A stretch of 64,000 bases of DNA from Diphasiastrum complanatum (Eukaryota; Streptophyta; Lycopodiopsida; Lycopodiales; Lycopodiaceae). Under the pieces are notes generated by a model. The model ran no database searches, was not told the origin of the DNA, and saw nothing but the letters and a program-made list of their open reading frames with translations. Shown one piece after another: positions 1 to 9,971 of the stretch (within the stretch, counting starts at the first letter, position 1; the number at the start of each line of letters is the position of its first letter). Made by a program: the position numbers and the translations under genes. Location: positions 9,343,234 to 9,407,233 of the forward strand of contig CM055094.1 in the NCBI GenBank assembly GCA_029204225.1, given 5' to 3'.

Positions 1-1225
1 GTTGATTGCAAAGGTATCTGAGACTTTCATGATCTGTCAGGACCTCAAAGTTGGCACCATACAAATAATGCCTCCAAGTCTTAAGGGCATGGACTATAGA
101 AAAGAGTTCCTTTTCATAGGCACTATACCTAGTCTGAGCTGGCTCGAGTTTTTTACTCTCGAACGCAACTGGTCGTCCACTCTGAATTAGCACAGCACCT
201 ACTGCAAAGTCGCTAGCATCTGTTTCGACCACAAATGGCTGATTGGGGTCGACGACTTTTAAAACTGGTGCTGTAGCTAAGGCTGTTTTGAGAGCATCAA
301 AGCTCTCCTGCTGTGCGGACTCCCAAATGAACTCCTTTCCCTTCCCCTTAAGAAGATTTGTCATGGAAACTGCTATCTGAGCATATTCCTTGACAAATCG
401 TCTGTAATATCCCGCCAAACCAAGAAAGATCTGAAGTTCCAAAATATTTTGAGGTCTCAGCCAACTGAGTATGGCTTTAACCTTATTTGGGTCCATCTTA
501 ATCCCATCTGACGAGATAATGTGACCCAAATATGCTACTTCTTCAACGAAGAATTCACACTTGGATTGTTTAGCATAAAGCTTATGCTTTCTGAGCAGTC
601 AAAATACCTTTCTAAGGTGTTTTAGATGCTCCTTGCTCGTTTTGCTGTAAACAAGGATGTCAACTAAAAATACGACTACAAACTTACCCAAGTATGGTCT
701 GAGGACACTGTTCATCAAGGTCATAAAGGTAGCTGGAGCATTTGTGAGCCCAAATGGCATCACCTTAAACTCATAATGACCGTGATGAGTCCTAAAAGTT
801 GTTTTCGAGACATCTTCCGACTTTATACGGACTTGATGATATCCCGATCTGAGGTCTATTTTACTAAAACATTTAGCCCCGTCGAATTGATCAAACAACT
901 CGTCTGCCCGAGGCATAGGATACTTATTCTTTATTGTGACTTTATTGAGGGCTCTGTAAACTACGCAAAGACACATAGACCCCTCCTTCTTTTTCACCAA
1001 TAGGACTAGTGAGGCCCATGGTGAACTACTGGTCTGAATTTGGCCTTTCCCAAGATAATCTGTTAACTGCCTAGTTATTTCTTCATCCTCTGTTCGGTTG
1101 ACCCGATACGGAGGTTTAGAAACAGGTGCTGTACCTGGTACTAGGTTTATTACATGATCTACCTCTCTACTAGGTGGCAAACCATGTGGCAAATCTTCAG
1201 AAAAAACATCTTTAAATTTAGACAA
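1..1225 (-). pseudogene. gypsy copy 1 reverse transcriptase / RNase H start (pol)
   Basis: An open stretch at 599-1225 encodes the RT fingers and palm: the segment before RT ([20 protein letters not shown]), the LVKKKEGSM region, [14 protein letters not shown] and [11 protein letters not shown]. The catalytic box reads FLVDILVYS where the sister copy has FLDDILVYS, so the first aspartate is replaced by valine and polymerase activity should be lost. A stop at 599 follows; bases 1-598 continue the RT thumb and RNase H in other frames with the sister copy's sequence. Bases 62-96 keep a 35-bp stretch of RNase H that the sister copy has lost. Confidence 0.85.
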
Positions 1226-1249
1226 TAAAGTTTCTAATTTACTGATTTT

Positions 1250-1791
1250 CTACTGTATAGAACTAGAAATAGAAACTTCAGGAATAAACTGAAAGTCACA
1301 TAAGAATACCTGATGGTCTTCGTCTCCGATTAGCTGACAGAGCTCTGAATTGCAGACCATAGGACTGTTGGGAAAATCATGCTCCCCATGCAACTGGATC
1401 TCTCGGCCTTTATGCTGAAAGCTGAGGTGTTCTCCTGATAATTTCTGTGGAGGGAAGGTCCTAAACTGTAGAGCCAATCTCTCCCGAGAACAATGTCTGT
1501 GCGATCCAGGTGCATTATCTGAAAATTTATTTCATCTTGGTACCCCTAAATACCAAGATTCAAGTTACTTACCATGGTTTCCCATATTTTCTTATCTTCA
1601 CCCTTAGCTAGTGAAACTATGTACCTATGCTGACTAGGTACTTCTGGTAGTTTAAGCTTTTTAACCAGGGTGTAGTTGATAAAATTATGGGTTGCCCCAT
1701 CGTCAACCATAACTCTTACTGACTGGTTACCAACTTTCCCATGCATACGTACTAGGTCATGCGACCCAAAGTTGAAGGGTCTCGCTAGCAT
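1250..1791 (-). pseudogene. gypsy copy 1 aspartic protease region
   Basis: The stretch 1546-1791 encodes the retropepsin-like domain with active-site box VMVDDGATHNFI, followed by 1250-1515 in shifted frames that link protease to RT. It keeps CAG (Gln) in the VPSQHRY segment where copy 2 has TAG, so copy 1 preserves the older state there. The CCHC knuckle that should precede it (around 1860-1980) is scrambled. The active site is D-D-G rather than the usual D-S/T-G, and both copies share this. Confidence 0.75.
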
Positions 1792-2039
1792 TGCAGGTCA
1801 GCTAGCAACAGTGTTCATGATCTTCATGATACACTTTGATTTCGGAAGCTGCCGAGTAACTTGGAGATCTAGTACCAGGAGGGATCTGTAACATGTGAGA
1901 AATTGTCAACTAGTTTGATCTAGAAAAAACCACAAACATTCTTGTTTGGCTTTCTCAAATCTTCTGGTTTTGAAGGCTATAGGAGTGAAGGGCGTTTCTG
2001 AGGAGCTTCACCTTTAACTTTATCTTCTTTCTTTCTTTT

Positions 2040-2610
2040 TTAAAATTTCTTTTTAAATTGAAAGTCTTTCTGAGGAGGCTGCTCAGAAAGGGGCTGTTGT
2101 CTCACCCTCTTCCTACCCACTGAATCATCATAGATTTGAGCATATCTGAGAGCTTGCTCAAGGGTAGTGGGCGAGTTTCTCTGGACCTCTACTTTATATT
2201 CATCTTTGAGGCCACGGACAAATCCCCTGATTTTCTGATAATCATCCATATTTTTAATCTTTAAAATTGCTTCTCGAAGTCTCACCCGAAACTCATGGAA
2301 GCGGAGAAGGGGACCACTGAGAAGTGGAGGGAAGGCTTCCTTTCGCGGAAATCAAAATCAAGTCTTTGAGTTCAGCGAACGAGTCATCCACACTGGACTT
2401 GAAATTGGCTAATGCCAACTTCAGTTCATCCACTTCTGTTACCAAGTGAAGAAACTGCTCCTTGGTAACCAGTTCGTCGAGTTTTTCGGCGAACTGTTCC
2501 TGTTCTTCCATTTCCATTGGTTCTTTCCCTTTACTGTAAGCCAAGGCTTCTGTTTCAAGCTCATCAATGCCTCTCTCCGGGGGTTGATCAGGTCCCTGAT
2601 AAGTGGTCAT
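2040..2610 (-). pseudogene. gypsy copy 1 gag (internally deleted)
   Basis: The start ATG at 2610 opens an acidic N-terminal region (EMEEQEQFAEKLDEL) that matches copy 2. At about 2285 the sequence jumps to the C-terminal gag part (MDDYQKIRGFVRGLKDEYKV), skipping the central Retrotrans_gag core present at about 8395-8743 in copy 2. This roughly 350-bp deletion removes the conserved WW region and shifts the frame. The lysine-rich tail ends at 2040. Confidence 0.8.
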
Positions 2611-3396
2611 GTTCAGAACTGAAAGAGAGGTACCTTAACTTCTGAAGAAAAAAAAGTCAGAAAGACTAATTTACAACTGTAAAAGGGAAGGAAAGAAAAC
2701 TTAGCTCTTTCTGAGAACTGTACTTCCACAGAGAGAATCAAGAAAAGCCCTCTCAGCTCTTCCTCAACTGCTTTCAAACCTGTGGTTCTGAGAAATTTGA
2801 ATAGAAGGCGGAAAAAGTGCAAAAAGATCTGAAATTTTTGCTATCCCCCCTCGCTGGTCTGACAGCATCCCAATTTGTCCACAAAAAGGCAAATTTGAAG
2901 TCCAAAAGCACCTCTGAATTCTGAAATTTCAGAAGCCCCCTGCTTGCTGATCTGGCAGAATTTCTATTGCTCCAAATCTTTGAAGTTGAAGCCCAAAAGT
3001 TTGTCTAAAATCTGGATTTTCAGAAGCACTGGCAACGTTGACACTGCTCTTCCCTTTTGGCTTCAAACTTGCTGAGAACTACTGAATTTTCCCCTGGAAA
3101 CCAGATGCAAGTCTCTGGATGTACAGCGATGGAGGTGCTTGCTTATTCCTACTCTAATTCCGCTGGAAAATGTGTAGAAAACTCTCTGAACCCTGTGATG
3201 AACAGCTGCCTTTCCAGCGAGCTACCTACACATGGAATCTAACTCCTTACTACTGTAATTTCTCAGTGTATTTCAAAGGTTTGAAGGCTGCATCTACAGC
3301 GATCTTCCTCCTCTATTCCTCTCTGAGAATCTAAGAGATTTTTCCTATCCTCTGATAGCTTTCTCTACTGCTACTACTAAGCTCCCAAAGACGGAG
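2611..3396 (-). other. gypsy copy 1 untranslated leader
   Basis: About 790 bp between the primer site and the gag start. It corresponds to 9079-9955 of copy 2 but is considerably diverged. No coding region is supported in it. Confidence 0.6.
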
Positions 3397-3411
3397 ATGG
3401 CTCTGATACCA
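3397..3411 (-). other. primer binding site, initiator Met tRNA
   Basis: The minus strand reads TGGTATCAGAGCCAT, a full match to the usual complement of the plant initiator Met tRNA 3' end. It lies one base inside the LTR boundary at 3413. Confidence 0.9.
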
Positions 3412-3412
3412 G

Positions 3413-3717
3413 TGTAATAAGTCCCAACACCACAGTAGGGCAAAAAAATTGATCCACCCAACCTTGCCTACTCCCTGATATAGTGTCGGCCACGTGGCAC
3501 TGACGTGGCCGACTGCACGTCGGGACCTAACTGGGGGCCCTGTCCTGCTGACAGGGTCCCTAGACTGTGTTAGGCCCGCCATAGCTATGGACCGTGCTGG
3601 AGCACACTACTCACACTGTCTTGCCCTGTTGGTCGTGTACACTGGACACGACCCTGACTGTGGTACCTGACCTATCTGTGTTCTCTAGGGTTCGGCACTG
3701 GTCACGAGCTCGTAACA
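3413..3717 (-). repeat. 5' LTR of gypsy copy 1
   Basis: Begins TG and ends CA on either strand, and aligns along its length with the LTRs at 4009-4335 and 9972-10329. It is 305 bp and lacks about 53 bp (between CCTGATATA and GTGTCGGCC) that both other LTRs have. The outer end is directly followed by hAT coding sequence at 3718. Confidence 0.9.
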
Positions 3718-4008
3718 CGGGACCTGGGCCTGTATCCTTTTGATCAAGAGCAATGTAAGCTCAGAGATGACCAATTGGCGCCTGTCACATGGTGGAGCTT
3801 TCATGGCCGCAGTACGCCTGACCTTCAACGACTGGCAGAGAGGGTCCTTGCACAGGACTATTCGGCTTCCACCTGTGAGCGGAACTGGAGTGTATGGGCC
3901 AGCCATCACACGAAGAAGAGAAATACACTCTCCATTGAGCAGTGCAGGCGGTTCGTGTTCGTGAACACCAACGGACGCATGTTGAGACGCACACGCATGC
4001 ATGGTAAC
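3718..4008 (+). pseudogene. hAT transposase gene, dimerisation-domain exon (left piece)
   Basis: One open frame runs from the LTR edge at 3718 to the insertion point at 4008. It encodes the hAT C-terminal dimerisation domain: LAPVTWWSFHGRSTPDLQRL, then CERNWSVWASHHTKKRNTLS, then a VFVNTN segment. These match the family pattern of a WW motif, aligned leucines, and the C-E-R-N-W-S and KKRN boxes. The frame is open right up to both flanking LTRs, so this is exon sequence that received two gypsy insertions. It continues in the same frame at 10335 once the element and one copy of the target duplication are discounted. The N-terminal parts are not in the window. It could be a mobile hAT or a former host gene; I cannot tell. 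Confidence 0.85.
4004..4008. repeat. target site duplication (left), GTAAC
   Basis: GTAAC directly before the TG of the LTR at 4009 is repeated at 10330-10334 directly after the CA of the other LTR. A 5-bp duplication is the norm for Ty3/gypsy. Confidence 0.9.
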
Positions 4009-4335
4009 TGTAATAGATCCTAACACCACAGTAGGGCAAACACTAATTGATCCACCCAACCTTGCCTACTCCCTGATATAGAGTAAGCCCCTCCTAGCCC
4101 AGTGTGAGGACTAGTAGCATGCAACTGCCAAGTGTCGGCCACGTGGCACTGACGTGGCCGACTGCACGTCGGGACCCAACTAGGGGCCCTATCCTGCTGA
4201 CAGGGTCCCTAGGCTGTGTTAGGCCCGCTCACACTGTCTTGCCCTATTGGTCATGTACGCTGGACACGACCCTGACTGTGGTATCTGACCTATCTGTGTT
4301 CTCTAGGGTTCGGCACTGGTTACGAGCTCGTAACA
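4009..4335 (-). repeat. 3' LTR of gypsy copy 2
   Basis: 327 bp, TG...CA, next to the polypurine tract. Compared with the 5' LTR it lacks 31 bp (after GTTAGGCCCG). It includes the 16-bp perfect palindrome GTTACGAGCTCGTAAC at its inner edge. Confidence 0.95.
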
Positions 4336-4348
4336 CTCCCTCCCCCTT
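4336..4348 (-). other. polypurine tract
   Basis: On the minus strand the bases before the 3' LTR read AAGGGGGAGGGAG, the expected plus-strand primer for reverse transcription. The tract overlaps the stop codon that ends the chromodomain frame. Confidence 0.85.
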
Positions 4349-4526
4349 AAGAACTGTCTTGGTCCTCTAAGACAAAGTTTGGAAAAATCTTGCGAAGGAC
4401 ACTGCCTCTTTCCCAAGTGGCATTCTCAATAGGCTGATCATTCCACTTAACCAGATATTCTCGGTACAGAGTATGACGAGTCTGCGTCTCTCTACTATCA
4501 AGAATCTCCTCTGGTTCATGTGCAGG
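4347..4526 (-). pseudogene. gypsy copy 2 chromodomain (C-terminal end of pol)
   Basis: Downstream of an in-frame TAG at 4527-4529 the integrase frame stays open for about 59 codons to a TAA in the polypurine tract. It reads EEILDSRET, then LYREYLVKWNDQPIENATWE, which is the chromodomain signature of chromoviruses (aromatic Y, VKW, ATWE). Such domains are thought to steer integration by binding chromatin marks. Because the stop lies just before it, the open integrase frame ends without it. Confidence 0.8.
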
Positions 4527-4529
4527 TTG

Positions 4530-5096
4530 CTAAGGATCCAATGGGAGAACTAGAACACTGTCCCCTACCAGATTGTCTGATCTGGTTAAGGCTTTTCGTA
4601 ACTGAATTACATGAAAGACTGGAAAAACCTGACTACTGTGTGGGAGTTCTAGTTCATAGGTGACCTCGCCTAGTCTCCTACTGATGGTAAAGGGACCACA
4701 ATACCTTGGAGACAACTTAGCACACACTCCTGATTTGAGGGTTTTAGAGTCGACTAGGACTCTCAAGTAGACTTTCTCACCAGTGGAGAACTGCACATCC
4801 CGTCTATGCGGATCTGCATAATGCCTGGCTCGATCCTGGGACTGCCTGATGCTACGCTTAGCATGTTCTATCATCTGGTTTAGGTCCTCTAAAAAGTTCC
4901 TAGCTGCTTCAACTTTTTCTTGCTTAAACCCTACAGCTATGGGTGAGCGTGGCTGAAAACCGTACATCAGCATAAACGGGCTGTATCCCGTAGCTGAATG
5001 TTTGGTACTGTTGTAAGCAAACTCTAATATCGAGAGATACTCCTCCCAATTTGTCTGCTTCTTGCTGACGTATGCACGAAGCATATCCTCCAGCAC
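4530..5096 (-). pseudogene. gypsy copy 2 integrase C-terminal domain
   Basis: Continues the integrase after a TAG at 5097. It includes the segment SATGYSPFMLMYGFQPRSPI, a basic helix (RQSQDRARHYADPHRRDVQF), and the SH3-like GPY/F module (KLSPRYCGPFTISRRLGEV with VFHVIQLRKA). The GPF in YCGPF and the following chromodomain fit Ty3/gypsy chromoviruses. It ends at a TAG right before the chromodomain. Confidence 0.85.
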
Positions 5097-5681
5097 CTAA
5101 TTTACCCTCTCTATTTGACCGTCCGTTTGTGGATGGTCAGTGGTACTCATATTAAGTTTAGTATGGAGATGATGGAATACTGCCCTCCAAAAATTTCCAA
5201 TAAACTTATTGTCCTGGCCGCTGACTATGCCGGAAGGTAGACCGTACAATTTAAATAGCCCGTCTACAAACAACCTCGCTAACTCTGGAGCTCTAACGGT
5301 TGTTTTGGTCGGAATGAAATGAGCCATTTTGGTTAGACGGTCAACTGTGACCCATATAGCGTCATTACCCTTTTGGGTTTTAGGCAGGCCTACTATAAAA
5401 TCCATGGAGATACTCTCCCATTTACCAGCTGGTATTTCTAAGGGATGCAACAACCCTCCTACCTTTAAACGCTCTGCTTTGTTTACTTGACATTTCTGGC
5501 AACTGGTTACATACAGGTGGACGTCCTTTTTCATACTGGGCCAGAAAAATTGCCTACGAAGAAGCTCATAGGTCTTCTGTATGCCTGGGTGTCCCGCACT
5601 AGGATTGTCATGACATTCATATAGGACCTGCTGCCTATAATCCTCTGAATTGGGGACACATACTCTATCTCTATAGAGCAA
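5097..5681 (-). pseudogene. gypsy copy 2 integrase zinc-binding and catalytic core
   Basis: HHCC zinc finger (HDNPSAGHPG then CQKC), then the RNase H-fold core. The triad positions are SMDFIVGLP (D), SGQDNKF (D; the usual neighbouring residues are changed from SDRDPKF) and TDGQIERVN (E). The next codon is TAG where the family usually has glutamine (ERVNQ), fitting a CAG-to-TAG change. Upstream, another TAG separates it from RNase H. The triad is present but the chain is cut. Confidence 0.9.
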
Positions 5682-5729
5682 GTACTCATCCTGAATGGAA
5701 TATTGTTTCCATTTGAATCCTTGAGTGAA

Positions 5730-6266
5730 CTAACCCTCAACCATTGGGGTTTGCTTGGGTAATACAGGCTCAGAATCCTCAACGTCATCTGATGACGTAT
5801 ACTCGGACTCATCATCATCCTCAACGGAAGTTGCCGTATTCTTGGATGAACTGGCACCAACCCTGAGAACTGGTTCTGGAGTCTGTAACTGTCTGCTCTG
5901 GACTGAGTTCCAGATAGTAGAGAAAAATGCATCATGCTGGCATTTCCCTCTCAAGGACTCGAGTAACTCATTACGAATCTGAGTAAAACTCAGCTCGTTT
6001 ATCATAGGCATTCTGCTAAGGGCATCTGCTATTGTATTGAATTTTCCACGTCTATATCTGATAGACATGTCAAACTCTTGCATCAACTCTGCCCAACGAG
6101 CTTTCCGACCTCTAAGCTCAGGTTGATTGCAAAGGTATCTGAGACTCTCATGGTCTGTCAGGACCTCAAAGTTGGCACCATACAAATAAGAGTTCCTTTT
6201 CATAGGCACTGTACCTAGTCTGAGCTGGCTCGAGTTTTTTACTCTCGAACGCAACTGGTCGTCCAC
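5730..6266 (-). pseudogene. gypsy copy 2 RNase H and linker
   Basis: Encodes the C-terminal half of a gypsy RNase [34 protein letters not shown] and NTIADALSR. Relative to copy 1 (bases 62-96), 35 bp upstream are missing, which breaks the frame and the first half of the domain. The tail after the ADALSR box is an acidic, serine-rich linker (about 100 residues) before the integrase finger. Confidence 0.85.
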
Positions 6267-6382
6267 CCTGAGTTAGCACAGCACCTACTGCAAAGTCGCT
6301 AGCATCTATTTCGACCACAAATGGCTGATTGGGGTCGACGACCTTTAGAACTGGTGCTGTAGCTAAGGCTGTTTTGAGCGCA

Positions 6383-7642
6383 TCAAAGCTCTCTTGCCCA
6401 AATGAACTCCTTTCCCTTCCCCTTAAGAAGATTTGTCATGGGAACTGCTATCTGAGAATATTCCTTGACAAATCGTCTGTAATATCCGGCCAAACCAAGA
6501 AAGATCTGAAGTTCCAAAATATTCTGAGGTCTCAGCCAACTGAGTATGGCTTTAACCTTATTTGGGTCCATCTTAATCCCATCTGAAGAGATAATGTGAC
6601 CCAAATATGCTACTTCTTCAACGAATAATTCACAATTGGATTGTTTAGCATAAAGCTTATGCTTTCTAAGCAGTCGAAACACCTTTATGAGGTGTTTTAG
6701 ATGCTCCTTCCTTGTTTTGCTGTAAACGAGGATGTCATCTAAAAATACGACTACAAACTTACCCAAGTAGGGTCTGAGGACATTGCTCATCAAGGTCATA
6801 AAGGTAGCTGGAGCATTTGTGAGCCCAAATGGCATCACCTTAAACTCATAATGACCGTGACGAGTCCTAAAAGCTGTTTTCGAGACATCTTCCGATTTTA
6901 TACGGACTTGATGATATCCCGATCTGAGGTCTATTTTGCTGAAAAACTTAGCCCCGTCGAGTTGATCAAACAACTCGTCTGCCCAAGGCATAGGGTATTT
7001 ATTCTTAATTGTGACTTTATTGAGGGCTCTGTAATCTACGCAAAGACGCATAGACCCCTCTTTCTTTTTCACCAATAGGATTGGTGAGGCCCATGGTGAA
7101 CTACTGGTCTGAATTTGGCCTTTCCCAAGATAATCTATTAACTGCCTAGTTATTTCTTCATCCTCTGATTGGCTGACCCGATACAGAGGTTTAGACACAG
7201 GTGTTGTACCTGGTACTAGGTTTATTACATGATCTACCGCTCTGCTAGGTGGTAAACCATGTGGCAAATCTTCAGGAAAAACATCTTTAAATTTAGACAA
7301 TAAATTTTCTAATTTACTGATTTTGTGCTGAATAGAATTGGAAATAGAAACTTCAGGAATAAACTGAAAGTCACATAAGAATACCTGATGGTCTTCGTCT
7401 CCGATTAGCTGACAGAGCTCTGAACTGCAGACCATAGGACTGTTGGGAACATCATGCTCCCCATGCAACTGGATCTCTCGGCCTTTATGCTGAAAGCTGA
7501 GGGTGTCCTCCTGATAGTTTCTGTGGAGGGAAGGTCTGAGCCAATCTCTCCCGAGAACAATATCTGTGCGATACAGGTGCATTATCTGAAAGTTTATTTC
7601 ATCTTGGTACCCCTGAATACCAAGAATCAAATTACTTACCAT
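6383..7642 (-). pseudogene. gypsy copy 2 protease end and reverse transcriptase
   Basis: This 419-codon frame is the longest intact part of the element. It covers the end of protease ([12 protein letters not shown]), the linker and the [46 protein letters not shown], then the catalytic box [11 protein letters not shown] with both aspartates, and the thumb ([35 protein letters not shown]). It ends at a frameshifting deletion about 1.1 kb past the RT start. RT looks catalytically complete but is severed from protease (TAG at 7694-7696) and RNase H. Confidence 0.9.
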
Positions 7643-7696
7643 AGTTTCCCATATTTTTTTATCTTCACCCTTAGCTAATGAAACTATGTACCTATG

Positions 7697-8050
7697 CTAA
7701 CTGGGTACTTCTGGTAGTTTAAGCTTTTTAACCAGGGTGTAGGTGATGAAATTATGGGTTGCCCCATCATCAACCATAACTCTTACTGACTGGTTACCAA
7801 CTTTCCCATGCATACGTACTAGGTCATGCGGCCCAAAGCTGAAGGGTCTCGCTAGCATTGCAGAGGTCAGCTGGCAACAGTGTTCATGATCTTCATGATA
7901 CACTTTGATCTCGGAAGCTGCCGAGTCACTGGGGAAACATACAGTCTGAACAAGATGAACTTGTTTCTTATCTTTCTTATCTTTTTTAGTGAAAGGCCCC
8001 TTGGGACACTGTCTGACTGTGTGTCCCTTGCCCATACACACAAAGCACAA
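7697..8050 (-). pseudogene. gypsy copy 2 CCHC zinc knuckle and aspartic protease
   Basis: Begins with the nucleocapsid knuckle CFVCMGKGHTVRQC (C-x2-C-x4-H-x4-C), then a lysine-rich linker, then the protease box VMVDDGATHNFI. The active site has aspartate where Ser or Thr normally follows the catalytic Asp. The frame stops at TAG in VPS-stop-HRY; copy 1 keeps Gln (CAG) at this codon. Upstream gag is in another frame, probably through a small indel in an A-rich run near 8085. Confidence 0.85.
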
Positions 8051-8085
8051 ACGTTCTTGTTTGGCTTTCTCAAAATCATCTGGTT

Positions 8086-9078
8086 TTAAGGGCTGTATGA
8101 GTGAAGGGCGTTCTGAGGAGCTTCACCTTTGAATTTGTCTTCTTTCTTTCTTTTTAAAAATTTCTTTCTAAATTGAAAGTCTTTCTGAGAAGGCTGCTCA
8201 GAAAGTGGCTGCTGTCTCGCCCTCTTCCTACCCACTGAATCATCATAGATTTGAGCATATCTGAGAGCTTGCTCAAGGGTAGTAGGCGAGTTTCTCTGGA
8301 CCTCTACTTTATATTCATCTTTGAGGCCACGGACAAATCCCCTGACTTTCTGATAATCATCCATATTTTTATTTTTTAAAATTGCTTCTCGATACTGCGA
8401 GATATATTGGATGAGGGACTTGTCCATTACTGTTCTTTCCCAGGCTTCCCAGGCTCTATCAAGTTCATTTTCTGGTAGAAATTCTCTTAGGAAAGCTTCA
8501 TCAAAGGCTTTCCATGACCGAGGCGTCTGCCCAGTCTCCTGGAGATTTAACCACCACTTTTAGTCCATAGGCCCTAAGGAAAGACTGGCCTCAATAGCTT
8601 GCAAATGGTCAGGGGTCTGTTTAAGAGCATGAATGTTCTTCCATTTGCTGAGGAAGGTTTGTAGAATGTCTGCATTTCTATCCTTCTCTTCCCCATTAAA
8701 AGTAGGAGGCTTTAAATCTTTAAAAACACTGGGGTGAGACCGTAAAGTCTCACCCGAAACTGATGGAAGTGGAGAAGGGGATAACTGAGAAGTGGAGGGA
8801 AGGCTTCCTTTCGCGGAACTCAAAATCAAGCTTTTGAGTTCAGCGAACGAGTCGTCCACACTGGACTTGAAATTGGCTAATGCCAACTTCAGTTCATCCA
8901 CTTATGTTACCAACTGGAGAAACTGCTCCTTGGTAACCAGTTCGTCAAGTTCTTCGACGAACTGTTCCTGTTCTTCCAATTCCATTGGTTCCTTCCCTTT
9001 TCTGTAAGCCAAGGCTTCTGTTTCAAGTTCGTCGAAGCCTGTCTCCGGGGGTTGATCAGGTCCCTGAGGAGTGGTCAT
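8086..9078 (-). pseudogene. gypsy copy 2 gag
   Basis: ATG at 9076-9078 starts an acidic N terminus. A TAA at about 8903 replaces the GAA seen in copy 1, and another stop lies near 8560. The core has the Retrotrans_gag features: PPTFNGEEKDRNADILQTFL, a WW pair after the second stop, and MDDYQKVRGFVRGLKDEYKV, ending in a basic tail. It makes the particle shell in functional relatives; here it is broken in at least two places. Confidence 0.85.
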
Positions 9079-9955
9079 CTTGGAAACTGAAAGAGAGGTA
9101 CCTTAACTTCTAATGAAAAAAGTCAAAAAGACTAATTTACAACTGTACAAGGGAAAGGAAAGATGACTTAGCTGTTTCTGAGGACTGTACTTCCAAAGAA
9201 ATTACAAAGAGGAACCGTTTCAGCTCTTTTCCCCAAGATTTCAGACCTGCTGTCCCGGAAAATGCCAGTTTGAAGCTTCAAAACGGTGCCAAATTTCCCG
9301 GTTCTTGAGTTGAGTAGCTGACTGATCTGATTTCAGGTGTGGGGTTCCAACAAACCGAGTAAAAACCGGAAATTTACGAAAAGAAATCCGGAATTTTTGT
9401 ATCTCTGCCCTCGCTGGCTGGACAGCCACCTGTCTGGCCCAATTTTCTGAAATTTAAGGCCCAATCTTTGCTTGAATCTCTGATCTGAACTCATGCAGTA
9501 GGTCGTTGGTCTATAGCAAATAAGTTTGAAGCTCAAACTTCTGAGAATTCTCAAAAAACAAGGATGAAATTTAGCTTTTTCACCTCCATGTCCAGCGTTG
9601 GCCCTGCTAAGAAAATTTGCTTGAAAACTCTTCAAACTTCCTTGGATTTCTCTGAAACTTCAGAGGTAGATGTCTGATCCTACAGCGATGGACCTGCTCG
9701 CTGCTTTCTACTCTAAATCCTTTCTAAAATCTCCTATCAGATGTCTGAAATCTGATATAGATTGCTGCCTTTCCAACGATTTACCTACAGAAGGAATTCT
9801 ACTTCCTACAACTGTAAATTCTCAGTGAATTTCAAGGGTTTGAAGGCTGCACCTACAGCGATTCTCCTCCTCTAATCTTTTCTGAGAAACTGAGAAACAT
9901 TTCCTATCTTCTGATAGCTTTCTCTACTGCTGCTCCTGAACTCCCTAGGATGGAG
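9079..9955 (-). other. gypsy copy 2 untranslated leader
   Basis: About 880 bp between the primer site and the gag start, pyrimidine-rich on the plus strand. No coding region or clear secondary structure is supported. Confidence 0.6.
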
Positions 9956-9970
9956 ATGGCTCTGATGCCA
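9956..9970 (-). other. primer binding site, initiator Met tRNA (one mismatch)
   Basis: The minus strand reads TGGCATCAGAGCCAT; one base differs from the TGGTATCAGAGCCAT of copy 1. It lies one base from the 5' LTR at 9972. Confidence 0.85.
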
Positions 9971-9971
9971 G

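Larger units (their letters stand above)
1..3717 (-). mobile_element. Ty3/gypsy LTR retrotransposon, copy 1 (5' part)
   Basis: Read on the minus strand, the order is LTR (3413-3717), Met-tRNA primer site, leader, gag, protease, RT and the start of RNase H, which leaves the window at base 1. It is the same family as the complete copy at 4009-10329, and most of its internal sequence aligns with that copy by eye. Relative to it, copy 1 has lost about 53 bp of the LTR and about 350 bp of central gag. Stops, frameshifts and a lost RT aspartate show that it is dead. The 3' LTR is outside the window, so its target duplication cannot be tested. Confidence 0.9.
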
